Source: a bacterium
GTDB taxonomy: Bacteria; Armatimonadota; Fimbriimonadia; Fimbriimonadales; GBS-DC
Direction of reading: 5' to 3'
NCBI GenBank assembly: GCA_029335935.2
Contig: JARJMV020000319.1
Span: forward strand, 1 to 11,737
Length of the DNA: 11,737 nt
Part shown: positions 6,615-11,737 of the stretch, piece by piece
Position numbering within the stretch: the stretch's first letter is position 1
Layout of the letters: every line of letters begins with the position of its first letter
Notes under the pieces: model-generated
Seen by the model: the letters and a program-made list of their open reading frames with translations, nothing else
What the model was told of the DNA's origin: nothing
The model's database searches: none
Program-made: the position numbers and the translations under genes

Positions 6615-6912
6615 CGTCGGAATTGTACCCCACGGGCGGCTGCGCTGCTAACATCGCTTGGAGCAGCGGCGCGACGCCCTGCGCTTTGAGGGCGCGTTCA
6701 AGGCTTTTGCGCTTGAGCGCGGTTCGGAAGCAGTCGGGGTTGGGGCACAGGTAGGCGCCGCGTCCGGGCAGGCTCTGGGTCGGGTCGTGTTGTGCTTGGT
6801 GGGTGTGGGGGTCGCGCGCGAATCGGATGAGGGTGTGTTTGGGGGCGGCGCGCCGACACGCGGCGCACCGCCGAACTGGGCTATGCCGACTTCTCTTTCT
6901 CGGCTTTGGCAA
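6604..6912 (-). CDS. ylxR: YlxR/RnpM family RNA-binding protein (DUF448)
   Basis: YlxR proteins are small basic RNA-binding proteins encoded beside nusA in many bacteria; the Bacillus subtilis member has been reported to bind RNase P RNA. The chosen product has 102 residues. The core [25 protein letters not shown] followed by [29 protein letters not shown] matches the family, with two CxxC-like Cys pairs and the GRGAYxC motif. The start is uncertain: TTG 6912 is preferred because GGAGG (6923-6919) lies 6 bases before it and it overlaps nusA by only 32 bases. ATG 6972 would overlap nusA by 92 bases and add residues that look like out-of-frame nusA. The gene ends 11 bases inside prfA. The nusA-ylxR pairing is widely conserved and supports a cotranscribed unit. 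Confidence 0.85.
   Translation of the reverse strand: MPKPRKRSRHSPVRRCAACRRAAPKHTLIRFARDPHTHQAQHDPTQSLPGRGAYLCPNPDCFRTALKRKSLERALKAQGVAPLLQAMLAAQPPVGYNSDDVA
6622..6627 (-). promoter_or_regulatory. Internal -10 element (TACAAT) for prfA inside ylxR
   Basis: TACAAT (6627-6622, minus strand) encodes the Tyr-Asn near the end of YlxR and ends exactly 7 bases before the prfA ATG at 6614. The bases between show no Shine-Dalgarno. The -35 region is weak (TTAGCA with an 18-base spacer). This suggests a secondary promoter giving a leaderless prfA transcript besides read-through from nusA-ylxR. Confidence 0.45.
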
Positions 6913-7978
6913 TCTCTTCCTCCGAACGTACTTCCAGTTTCCAGCCCGTGAGTTGCTCGGCGAGGCGCACATTCACGCCGCCGCGCCCAACGGCTTGACG
7001 CAGCTGGTTATTCGGCACGACCACCAGCGCGCTCTTGTTCGGCTTGTCCAACACGACGCGGTTCACGCGGGCAGGGTTCAGCGCGTCGCGGATGAACTGC
7101 GTCGGGTCGCTGCTCCACTCGATGATGTCGATATGTTCGCCGAAAAGCTCGTTCATGATGGCTTGCACGCGCATGCCGCGCTGTCCCAAGCATGCGCCGA
7201 CGGCGTCGATGAGCGGGTTTTTCGAATGCACCGCGATTTTGGAGCGTTCGCCTGGCTCGCGCGCGATGGCTTTGATGTCGACATCGCCGCTGGCGACTTC
7301 GGGGGCTTCCTGCGCCAGCAGGCGCGCCACCAGCTGCGGTTCGGTGCGTGAGGCGATGACCTTCATATCGCGCAGGCGCGGCTCGCGTCCACGCTCGGTT
7401 GGGGGGGCTTTCACCTCCAGCACCAGCACCTTCAGCGGCTGCCCAATCTCGTAGGTGTCGCGCGGGCTTTGATGCTTCTCAGGCAGCACCACCTCGATGC
7501 GCCCGTAAGAGAGCAACACTTTCGGTCCGATGAAGCGTTCGATTCGTGCGGTAATCACATCGCCCACGCTGGCGTTGAGCTCCTTGAGCGCGTGTTCGCG
7601 TTCCAACTCGCGCAGGCGTTGAGTAAGCACTTGGAAGGCGTTCTGCACCGCCACACGCCCGAACTCTTCGATGGACGCTTCAATCTGCACCATATCGCCC
7701 ACCTCCAGCGCGGGGTTGAGCTTTTGCGCCTCCTCCAGCGCAATCTGCATGTTGGGGTCGGTCACTACGCCCACAATCTCTTTCTCCACGAAGATGCGAA
7801 AACAGTTGGCGCGGTCGGGCGCGAACTGCGCCTGCACCCGTGCGCTCTGGGGCAGGTGCGTCTGCTTCCGATAGGCGTTCGCGAACGCGCTCTCCAAAGT
7901 CGCCAGCAAATCCGCGTAGGGTATCCCACGCTCGCGCTCCAATTGCTTCAAAACCTCCACAATTTCGTTGCATTGCAT
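6881..7978 (-). CDS. nusA: Transcription termination/antitermination factor NusA
   Basis: NusA binds RNA polymerase and nascent RNA and controls pausing, intrinsic termination and antitermination. The 365-residue product has an N-terminal polymerase-binding domain (about 1-125), an S1 domain (about 138-190, GDVITARIERF...LPEKHQ) and two KH domains. The signature REPGERSKIAV (240-250) precedes GACLGQRGMRVQAI (261-274) in KH1, and GRGGVNVRLAEQLTGWKLEV (331-350) lies in KH2. It lacks the C-terminal acidic repeats of Escherichia coli NusA (495 residues), like the short Gram-positive form. ATG 7978 is preceded at 8 bases by AAGGGGG, which can pair in a small hairpin. The gene follows a leader region with a terminator-like hairpin and is followed by overlapping ylxR and then prfA. 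The rimP and infB genes often found with nusA are not beside it here. Confidence 0.97.
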   Translation of the reverse strand: MQCNEIVEVLKQLERERGIPYADLLATLESAFANAYRKQTHLPQSARVQAQFAPDRANCFRIFVEKEIVGVVTDPNMQIALEEAQKLNPALEVGDMVQIEASIEEFGRVAVQNAFQVLTQRLRELEREHALKELNASVGDVITARIERFIGPKVLLSYGRIEVVLPEKHQSPRDTYEIGQPLKVLVLEVKAPPTERGREPRLRDMKVIASRTEPQLVARLLAQEAPEVASGDVDIKAIAREPGERSKIAVHSKNPLIDAVGACLGQRGMRVQAIMNELFGEHIDIIEWSSDPTQFIRDALNPARVNRVVLDKPNKSALVVVPNNQLRQAVGRGGVNVRLAEQLTGWKLEVRSEEEIAKAEKEKSA

Positions 7979-7983
7979 CGCGT

Positions 7984-8061
7984 TTACCCCCTTGAGGGGC
8001 GTATCGGGGATAAAGAAAAGAGTGGGCTAATCCCACTCTTCTCTCGTCCGTCGTCGCCCAT
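7984..8061 (-). CDS. Putative 25-aa leader peptide upstream of nusA
   Basis: An ATG at 8061 opens a 25-codon frame starting MGDDGREKSGISPLF and ending SPIRPSRG, with TAA at 7986-7984, 5 bases before the nusA ATG. The peptide has no recognisable family, so the case is positional. A -10-like TATACT (8071-8066) ends 4 bases before its ATG. The middle of the frame is the terminator-like hairpin at 8018-8040, and its last codons are one arm of a small hairpin that includes the nusA Shine-Dalgarno. A translating ribosome would therefore open both structures. The frame extends upstream to a TTG at 8214 overlapping the stop of the RseB-like gene, so a longer 76-residue product is possible. The coding nature is unproven. 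Confidence 0.3.
   Translation of the reverse strand: MGDDGREKSGISPLFSLSPIRPSRG
7988..7999 (-). promoter_or_regulatory. nusA: Small hairpin enclosing the nusA ribosome-binding site
   Basis: Minus-strand CCCC-TCAA-GGGG (7999-7988) can form a 4-bp all-GC stem with a tetraloop. Its 3' arm is part of the AAGGGGG that would serve as the nusA Shine-Dalgarno, 8 bases before ATG 7978. Pairing would hide the site. Four pairs is marginal stability, so this is suggestive only. Confidence 0.35.
8011..8040 (-). terminator. Intrinsic terminator / possible attenuator in the nusA leader
   Basis: On the minus strand AAGAGTGGG (8040-8032) pairs perfectly with CCCACTCTT (8026-8018) around the 5-base loop ATTAG, and the stem is followed by TTCTTTA. 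This is a good intrinsic terminator in the minus direction; in the plus direction the tail (CTCTCG) is not T-rich. It may end the transcript of the ECF-anti-sigma-RseB operon. Because it lies between putative promoters and nusA it may also attenuate nusA transcription. Confidence 0.72.
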
Positions 8062-8065
8062 CGAG

Positions 8066-8071
8066 AGTATA
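8066..8071 (-). promoter_or_regulatory. -10 element (TATACT) upstream of the nusA leader ORF
   Basis: TATACT on the minus strand lies between the end of the RseB-like gene and the leader terminator. A transcript from here would begin near 8061 and meet the terminator hairpin within about 50 bases. No clear -35 at 16-18 bases was found. Confidence 0.4.
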
Positions 8072-8179
8072 CCCCACGACAGTCGATTCCGCCCCCAAAT
8101 CACATACCACAGCACATACAGCCAGCCCAGCACGCTATGCCCAATCGCCCACCGCGCCGATTGGCTCCGATGGCGCGAG

Positions 8180-8188
8180 ATTATCATA
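8180..8188 (-). promoter_or_regulatory. Possible second -10 region (TATGATAAT) for nusA
   Basis: The minus strand reads TATGATAAT (8188-8180), containing GATAAT, 22 bases after the RseB-like stop codon. It is not followed by a start codon at leaderless distance, so it would give a leader of roughly 195 bases before nusA that includes the terminator hairpin. The -35 region is weak. Confidence 0.35.
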
Positions 8189-8210
8189 GCCAGGCACGCG
8201 CCGAGTCGGC

Positions 8211-9206
8211 TCAATCCAAGGATTTGGCAATCCGCTCGATTTCATCGGGGCTGAGGTTGCCCACGATGCCGAACGAGTAGTCGCCGTCCTGCCAGAAGCG
8301 TGTGCTGAGCGGTTTGCGGCGTTGCGGATGTTGGAACAGCGCGTGGCGCATTTTGTACGCTTGGAAGAGGGTAAATCGGGCGTTCGGGGCGCGATAGTGC
8401 AACATGACTACAGGCGCCTGATCGGGCGAGCCGCGACGCACCAAGATTCGCTCTAAACTTGCGCCTGTGGGCAGGTAGCGCGGCGTGCGGATGGGGAAGC
8501 CGACGGCGCGCTGCGCCTCTTCCAAACTCCTATACTCACCGCTCAGTGGACGCACTGTGACGCCTGACGGCAGCGCGAACAGGTCGGGCGTGAGACGCGG
8601 GTTGAGCTCCAGCCGCGTGATTTCCATGCGCAGGGCAGGCTCGTTCGGGCGCATCGCGACCTCGCTTCTGAGTATCAGTCCTGTCTGCTTATCGATCCAC
8701 AGCGACACGGCGGCGGGGAACGGCGCGCGTTTCTCGGGCGGCGTCCGTCCAAACCCAATCGGTGCGAGGCTCAGGCGCACCAGCACGCACGGTCGCCCCA
8801 ACTGGGTCGCTTCGACAGGCGTCTCGGCTTGCACGATGCCTGCTTGTACCAGCTCGATTGCGGTTTTGAGCAGTTGCGCGCCTTGCAGGGGCAATCGGGG
8901 CAGTTCAAACGCCTCTTTCGACTGGGGGCGGTACGCGAGCCAGCTCCCCTCGCGCAGGATGAGCACTTCGCCTTGACGGTCGGCAGGCGCGAGGATCTCG
9001 ATGCGCTCGGCGCGCGCCCCTTGACGCCAGAACCGCTCCTCGATGCGCTGGATCCTACGCCCGACACACAGCTCCGTTGTGCGCGTGCCTGCGTAGTTCA
9101 GCGTCTCCTCCGCTTGCTGGGCGCGTTGGAGCCACTGGATGGGACGCTCCTGAGCCATCCCAACCGCCCACCATAGCACTCCGAGCAGCAGCAACAGCGT
9201 TCTCAT
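8211..9206 (-). CDS. RseB/MucB-LolA-like exported protein with DUF4367-like C-terminus
   Basis: This 331-residue protein begins with a signal peptide (MRTLLLLLGVLWWAVGMAQ, likely cleaved near residue 18). The next part, about 20-215, resembles the MucB/RseB and LolA-type half-barrel: AEETLNYAGTRTTEL near the start, then EVLILREGSWLAYRPQSKEAFELP and a SLWIDKQTGLILRSEV strand typical of this fold. The C-terminal part from about 230 (AVGFPIRTPRYLPTGASLERILV to GNLSPDEIERIAKSL) resembles DUF4367-type domains. In proteobacteria RseB holds the anti-sigma factor RseA and senses lipid or lipoprotein signals. A similar role is inferred here because the gene overlaps the anti-sigma factor gene by ATGA at 9203-9206 and is third in the ECF operon. 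Sequence similarity to true RseB is distant, so the sensing role is a hypothesis. Confidence 0.82.
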   Translation of the reverse strand: MRTLLLLLGVLWWAVGMAQERPIQWLQRAQQAEETLNYAGTRTTELCVGRRIQRIEERFWRQGARAERIEILAPADRQGEVLILREGSWLAYRPQSKEAFELPRLPLQGAQLLKTAIELVQAGIVQAETPVEATQLGRPCVLVRLSLAPIGFGRTPPEKRAPFPAAVSLWIDKQTGLILRSEVAMRPNEPALRMEITRLELNPRLTPDLFALPSGVTVRPLSGEYRSLEEAQRAVGFPIRTPRYLPTGASLERILVRRGSPDQAPVVMLHYRAPNARFTLFQAYKMRHALFQHPQRRKPLSTRFWQDGDYSFGIVGNLSPDEIERIAKSLD

Positions 9207-9655
9207 CGGGAGTAGCCTGTGGTGATGAAGTAGTTTGCCGTCGGCGTGGGCGACCAGTCGGCGACTTCCAGCTGTTCGTGCATCTCCACCCAGCTCTCAG
9301 ACGGCTCTTGAACGACTGTTTGGGTCGCGTCGGGCGTGCGCACGGTGAACGCCCAGTAGCCCAGCGCAATCAGCAGTCCCAGCGCGGGCGCGAGCGCGAC
9401 GCGCTTCCACCCCCCGAACAGAGGCGAGCGTGCGGGCGCATGCTGGATTCGTGCGCGCACCTGATGCATTAGTTGCTCAGGCGCGCGGCGGCGAGGTAAG
9501 GCGTGCAGCGCGCGATAGGTCGCCTGCGCCGACTCCCACTGACGCAGGCAGCGCGGACACTGCCGTAGGTGCGCTTGCAACGCCTGCGCCTGCGACTCGC
9601 CCAGACGCCCCTCCAGCGCGTCCCACATCCAGCGTTCATATCGCGTGCAGTTCAT
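9203..9655 (-). CDS. Zinc-finger anti-sigma factor, single-pass membrane protein
   Basis: The 150-residue protein holds the ZAS anti-sigma motif: Cys3 near the start and HLRQCPRC (29-36), giving His29-x3-Cys33-x2-Cys36 as zinc ligands. This N-terminal domain would bind the cognate sigma factor in the cytoplasm. A single membrane segment follows at about 86-104 (VALAPALGLLIALGYWAF), and a tail of about 45 residues would lie outside the membrane, where the RseB-like protein could touch it. Its ATG overlaps the sigma gene stop (ATGA at 9652-9655) and its stop overlaps the next start (9203-9206), indicating translational coupling and matched stoichiometry. The N-terminus MNCTRYERWMWDALEGRLGE is typical of the family, supporting this start. 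The conserved pairing of sigma and ZAS makes the role well supported; the stimulus is unknown. Confidence 0.92.
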   Translation of the reverse strand: MNCTRYERWMWDALEGRLGESQAQALQAHLRQCPRCLRQWESAQATYRALHALPRRRAPEQLMHQVRARIQHAPARSPLFGGWKRVALAPALGLLIALGYWAFTVRTPDATQTVVQEPSESWVEMHEQLEVADWSPTPTANYFITTGYSR

Positions 9656-10290
9656 TTCGAATCACCTCGTAAATACGCCTCTACATGCTTTTGAACCTGA
9701 CCGCGCGCGTGGTTCAGACGCGATTTGACCGTGCCAATCGGAATGTTCAGCACACGCGCAATCTCCTCATACGAGAGTTCCTCCACATCGTACAGCAACA
9801 GCACCGTCTTGAGCTTAGGCGATAGCGCCGCGACGGCGTGTTCCACCACCTGCTGCAGTTCGTGGTTTAGCGCCGCTTCCATCGGGTTGGGCGTCTGCAG
9901 GTCGGGGAACTCCCATGCGCCCCCCTCGCCTTCCTCGTCTTCCCAGGCGGAGTAGGAGACCGTCTGCACGCGCCGCGCCCGCTTGCGCTGATGGTCTATA
10001 CAGAGGTTCGTGGCAATCCGATACAGCCAAGTGCTGAGGCTGGCGCGCCTATCGAAGTTGGGCAGACCCTGATAGGCGCGTAGGAACACCTCCTGCAGCA
10101 GGTCTTCCGCATCGGTCGGACTGCCCACCATCCGCAGGAGATAGTTGTAGAGCCGATCGGCGTAGAGATTCATAATCTGCTCGAACGCCGCTTCATCGTG
10201 CGCTTGGGCGCGCTCTATCAACCGTGCTTCCGCAGATAAGGCGTCCACGATGACTAATCTCCCATCATAGGATACCGTATCGCTGACCAT
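9652..10290 (-). CDS. ECF-type RNA polymerase sigma factor
   Basis: The 212-residue protein has sigma region 2 (about 28-100), with DAEDLLQEVFLRAYQGLPNF (60-79) and STWLYRIATNLCIDHQRKRAR (86-106). It also has region 4 (about 145-200), with ALSPKLKTVLLLYDVEELSYEEIARVLNIPIGTVKSRLNHAR. Region 3 is absent, so it is an ECF sigma factor, redirecting RNA polymerase to a stress or envelope regulon. An acidic, Gly-rich linker (EDEEGEGGAWE) joins the two regions. ATG 10290 gives an 18-residue extension before the conserved part; GTG 10248 is an alternative. It is first in an operon with its anti-sigma factor and an RseB-like protein, the stop overlapping the anti-sigma ATG. A TGAAC-N16-CGTC motif just upstream suggests that it activates its own promoter. 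Confidence 0.94.
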   Translation of the reverse strand: MVSDTVSYDGRLVIVDALSAEARLIERAQAHDEAAFEQIMNLYADRLYNYLLRMVGSPTDAEDLLQEVFLRAYQGLPNFDRRASLSTWLYRIATNLCIDHQRKRARRVQTVSYSAWEDEEGEGGAWEFPDLQTPNPMEAALNHELQQVVEHAVAALSPKLKTVLLLYDVEELSYEEIARVLNIPIGTVKSRLNHARGQVQKHVEAYLRGDSK

Positions 10291-10302
10291 CGCATCTCTG
10301 TA

Positions 10303-10327
10303 GACGCACCGTATCGCGTGGAGTTCA
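10303..10327 (-). promoter_or_regulatory. Putative ECF-type autoregulatory promoter of the sigma operon
   Basis: On the minus strand TGAAC (10327-10323) and CGTC (10306-10303) are separated by 16 bases, the layout of many ECF promoters (AAC in the -35 element and CGT in the -10 element). CGTC ends 12 bases before the sigma ATG at 10290, giving a very short leader. The match rests on nine bases, so it should be tested. Confidence 0.5.
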
Positions 10328-10396
10328 GTGCCTTTGCCGCGCCTCTATCTCTTGATACACTCAAAATAAAGTAGAATCTCCGAAAAACCTAAGAAT

Positions 10397-10410
10397 TGCC
10401 AACTTTGGCA
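10397..10410. repeat. Perfect 6-bp inverted repeat overlapping the sigma-54 -24 element
   Basis: TGCCAA-CT-TTGGCA is a perfect palindrome with a 2-base centre. Its right arm is the TTGGCA of the -24 element. It could be an operator for a repressor that blocks sigma-54 holoenzyme, or arise by chance; no protein is known from the window that would bind it. Confidence 0.4.
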
Positions 10411-10421
10411 CGAAAGTTGCT
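10405..10421 (+). promoter_or_regulatory. Sigma-54 (RpoN) -24/-12 promoter for the REC-PilZ gene
   Basis: TTGGCACGAAAGTTGCT matches the sigma-54 consensus TTGGCACG-N4-TTGCW at every fixed position. The invariant GG (10407-10408) and GC (10419-10420) are separated by exactly 10 bases. Transcription would start about 12 bases after GC, near 10432, giving a leader of about 65 bases that ends in the Shine-Dalgarno AAGGAGG. The AT-rich stretch at 10355-10400 could hold an enhancer or IHF-type bending site, which is speculative. Confidence 0.75.
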
Positions 10422-10496
10422 GTGAGTCTGTATAGGCGCAGGTTGCTCGTGTGAGCGTACTTTGTAAGAAGGCACGGATTAATAAGGAGGCGCGGG

Positions 10497-11573
10497 TTGA
10501 CAGGAATTGGCGTATTGTTGGTGGAGGATGAACGGTTGCTGGAGCGCGTGGTGACGGATGCGCTACGCACGATAGGGCTTGCTTGCGAAACGACTTGTAG
10601 TGTAGAGGATGCTCTGCAGCGATTGTCTACCCAGCAATATGGTCTGATGATTCTTGACCTGCGTCTGCAACAGGGTTCAGGCGTGTCGGTGCTGGAGCAG
10701 GCGCGTCGGCAGCGTCCCGACCTGCCCGTGATTGTGGTGACCGCCTACACCATGACCGACGATTTACAGGATGCGCTGGCGTTGGGCGTCGACGCGCTGC
10801 TGTATAAACCGATCGATATCGACACGCTGCTGGCGACAGTGCGCGCGCTGCTCCAGCGTCGGCAGGTAGCCCCCACGCATTATGCCGTTGTGCAGATGGC
10901 GGGGTCTGTCGCCCCCGCAAAACCGCTGGGCAGGCTTCAAGCGGGGATGTGGGTGTCTTTGAAACAGGGCGCACGCGCTATGGTCGGGCGGATACGGTCG
11001 CAGGACGCGCATTCTATTTGTGTGGAGACCGAGCCGACGCCGTCGCCCGACGACCGACGCTGGACGCTGGAATGGACGGGCAGCGACGCGCTGTATCAGT
11101 GTCGCACGCGCTTGGAGACCTGCTTGACACGCGAGCCATCGATGCTATGGCTCTTCAGTCAGCCGACGCTCATCCGTCGTGTGCAGCGTCGGCGCTATCC
11201 GCGCGTAGCCGCGCATGGCGTCGCCTTCGTCTCAGTCGCAGGGCGGTTGCAACGCGCCACACAAGCCACCTTACTCGACCTCAGTGAAAGGGGCGCGTGC
11301 GTGGCGCTGACCGAACCGCTTCATCGGGGCGCACAGGTACATCTGGAGGGACATGTACCGACCGCCCACACGACGCTCGAGTTCCAGCGTGAGGGCGTCG
11401 TGCGCAGCGTGGTGGCGTTCGTGGAGCAGGGACAGCCGCGCTACCGCGTGGGCATAGCCCTGGAGCGACTGCCCAACCGCGTGCTTCAGTGGCTGCGCGA
11501 GGCGCGTCTCCAACGCCTCACAGGAGCAGACGCGGCGACGCTTGAGGCGTCCGCGCTTCGTAAAGAGCGCTAA
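10497..11573 (+). CDS. Response regulator with REC receiver and YcgR-like PilZ c-di-GMP-binding module
   Basis: The 358-residue cytoplasmic protein joins two signalling inputs. Residues 1-120 form a receiver domain with acidic pocket Glu10-Asp11, phospho-acceptor Asp54 in LMILDLRL, Thr82 in VIVVTAY and Lys104 in LLYKP, all needed for phosphorylation. Residues about 145-225 resemble the N-terminal domain of YcgR flagellar brake proteins. Residues about 228-340 form a PilZ domain with RRRYPR (Arg232-x3-Arg236) and DLSERG (Asp261-x-Ser263-x2-Gly266), the cyclic-di-GMP binding motifs, intact. A histidine kinase input and second-messenger binding would thus converge on one protein, plausibly controlling motility or pili. 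The start is TTG 10497, 6 bases after the Shine-Dalgarno AAGGAGG (10484-10490). The gene stands alone with a sigma-54-type promoter; no kinase gene is adjacent. Confidence 0.93.
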   Translation: MTGIGVLLVEDERLLERVVTDALRTIGLACETTCSVEDALQRLSTQQYGLMILDLRLQQGSGVSVLEQARRQRPDLPVIVVTAYTMTDDLQDALALGVDALLYKPIDIDTLLATVRALLQRRQVAPTHYAVVQMAGSVAPAKPLGRLQAGMWVSLKQGARAMVGRIRSQDAHSICVETEPTPSPDDRRWTLEWTGSDALYQCRTRLETCLTREPSMLWLFSQPTLIRRVQRRRYPRVAAHGVAFVSVAGRLQRATQATLLDLSERGACVALTEPLHRGAQVHLEGHVPTAHTTLEFQREGVVRSVVAFVEQGQPRYRVGIALERLPNRVLQWLREARLQRLTGADAATLEASALRKER

Positions 11574-11576
11574 CGC

Positions 11577-11737
11577 CTACCCCGCGCACTGCTCGACAAT
11601 ACGGATGGTTCGGTGGGTATCGCCACTGTAGGTGAGGGCGACCTCGTAGACATGCGTCGCTCTCAGCGATACATTCGCCATGCGCAGTCGCTCCGCCCAC
11701 TCGATGGCGACGACCCCCCCACGCTCAAGAATCTCGT
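11577..11737 (-). CDS. tsaE: TsaE, tRNA threonylcarbamoyladenosine biosynthesis ATPase, C-terminal part
   Basis: The minus strand from the right edge to TAG at 11579-11577 encodes 52 residues, the C-terminal end only. EILERGGVVAIEWAERLRM matches the conserved TsaE segment in which a (V/A)xxxEWxER(L/I) motif follows the ATPase core, and the end reads TYSGDTHRTIRIVEQCAG. TsaE is an ATPase that works with TsaB and TsaD to make t6A at position 37 of tRNAs reading ANN codons. The Walker A motif and N-terminus lie outside the window, so activity cannot be judged. The gene is convergent with the REC-PilZ gene, only 3 bases separating their stop codons. The short length makes this less sure than a full gene. 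Confidence 0.8.
   Translation of the reverse strand, partial: EILERGGVVAIEWAERLRMANVSLRATHVYEVALTYSGDTHRTIRIVEQCAG

Noticed and set aside
6604..6972. Longer ylxR from ATG 6972
   Set aside because: It would overlap nusA by 92 bases and the extra residues do not match the family. TTG 6912 has a GGAGG at the right distance.
7984..8214. 76-codon minus-strand frame from TTG 8214 as a full gene in the ECF operon
   Set aside because: The start would overlap the RseB-like stop and it has a hydrophobic stretch, but the TTG start lacks a clear Shine-Dalgarno and the frame runs through a terminator hairpin. Only the short leader ORF from ATG 8061 is kept, at low confidence.
7469..8254. 261-codon plus-strand open frame opposite nusA and its leader
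   Set aside because: It is antisense to clear NusA coding sequence. Its composition (His- and Leu-rich) is that of a reverse-frame shadow.
10352..10364. TTGA-N5-TCAA dyad and a TTGATA/TAGAAT promoter pair between the sigma and REC-PilZ genes
   Set aside because: The arms are only 4 bp, and the TTGATA-TAGAAT spacer is 14 bases, too short for sigma-70. The sigma-54 site downstream explains the region better.

Overview
The window looks like chromosome of a GC-rich bacterium, most likely of the phylum Armatimonadota. The strongest clue is the pseudopilin at 2580-3377. It combines the N-terminal methylation segment [17 protein letters not shown] with [24 protein letters not shown] and a following [11 protein letters not shown], a signature I associate with the many pseudopilins of that phylum. 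Phylum assignment is inference from recall. No mobile element, CRISPR array, tRNA or rRNA was seen, and no stretch of more than about 230 bases lacks a gene.

Layout. (1) Positions 1-881, minus strand: N-terminal part of a LytR-CpsA-Psr (LCP) cell-envelope protein, cut by the window edge. (2) Positions 1007-5507, plus strand: an orphan multi-pass membrane protein, RNase HII (rnhB), a small CxxC membrane protein, a pseudopilin followed by a hairpin terminator, an RmlC-like sugar epimerase, and the flagellar rod pair flgF-flgG. (3) Positions 5523-10290, minus strand, convergent with flgG: read in transcription order, an ECF sigma factor, a zinc-finger anti-sigma factor and an RseB/LolA-like exported protein, joined by ATGA stop/start overlaps; then a 232-base leader region; then nusA, ylxR and prfA, which overlap or abut. 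(4) Positions 10497-11573, plus strand: a response regulator joining a receiver domain to a YcgR-type PilZ (cyclic-di-GMP-binding) module. (5) Positions 11577-11737, minus strand: the C-terminal end of TsaE, cut by the right edge.

The genes fall into core information processing (rnhB, nusA, ylxR, prfA, tsaE), envelope, motility and surface functions (LCP, pseudopilin, RmlC-like protein, flgFG, REC-PilZ), and an envelope-stress-type ECF module.

The regulatory layer is the most interesting part. Several first-position genes carry a -10-like hexamer 6-9 bases before the start codon and no Shine-Dalgarno sequence, as expected for leaderless mRNAs, while downstream or specially regulated genes carry good Shine-Dalgarno sequences. 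A full match to the sigma-54 consensus precedes the REC-PilZ gene. A TGAAC-N16-CGTC motif precedes the ECF sigma gene, suggesting autoregulation. The nusA leader holds a short ORF whose middle forms an intrinsic-terminator hairpin and whose end covers a small hairpin containing the nusA ribosome-binding site, which suggests attenuation or feedback control.
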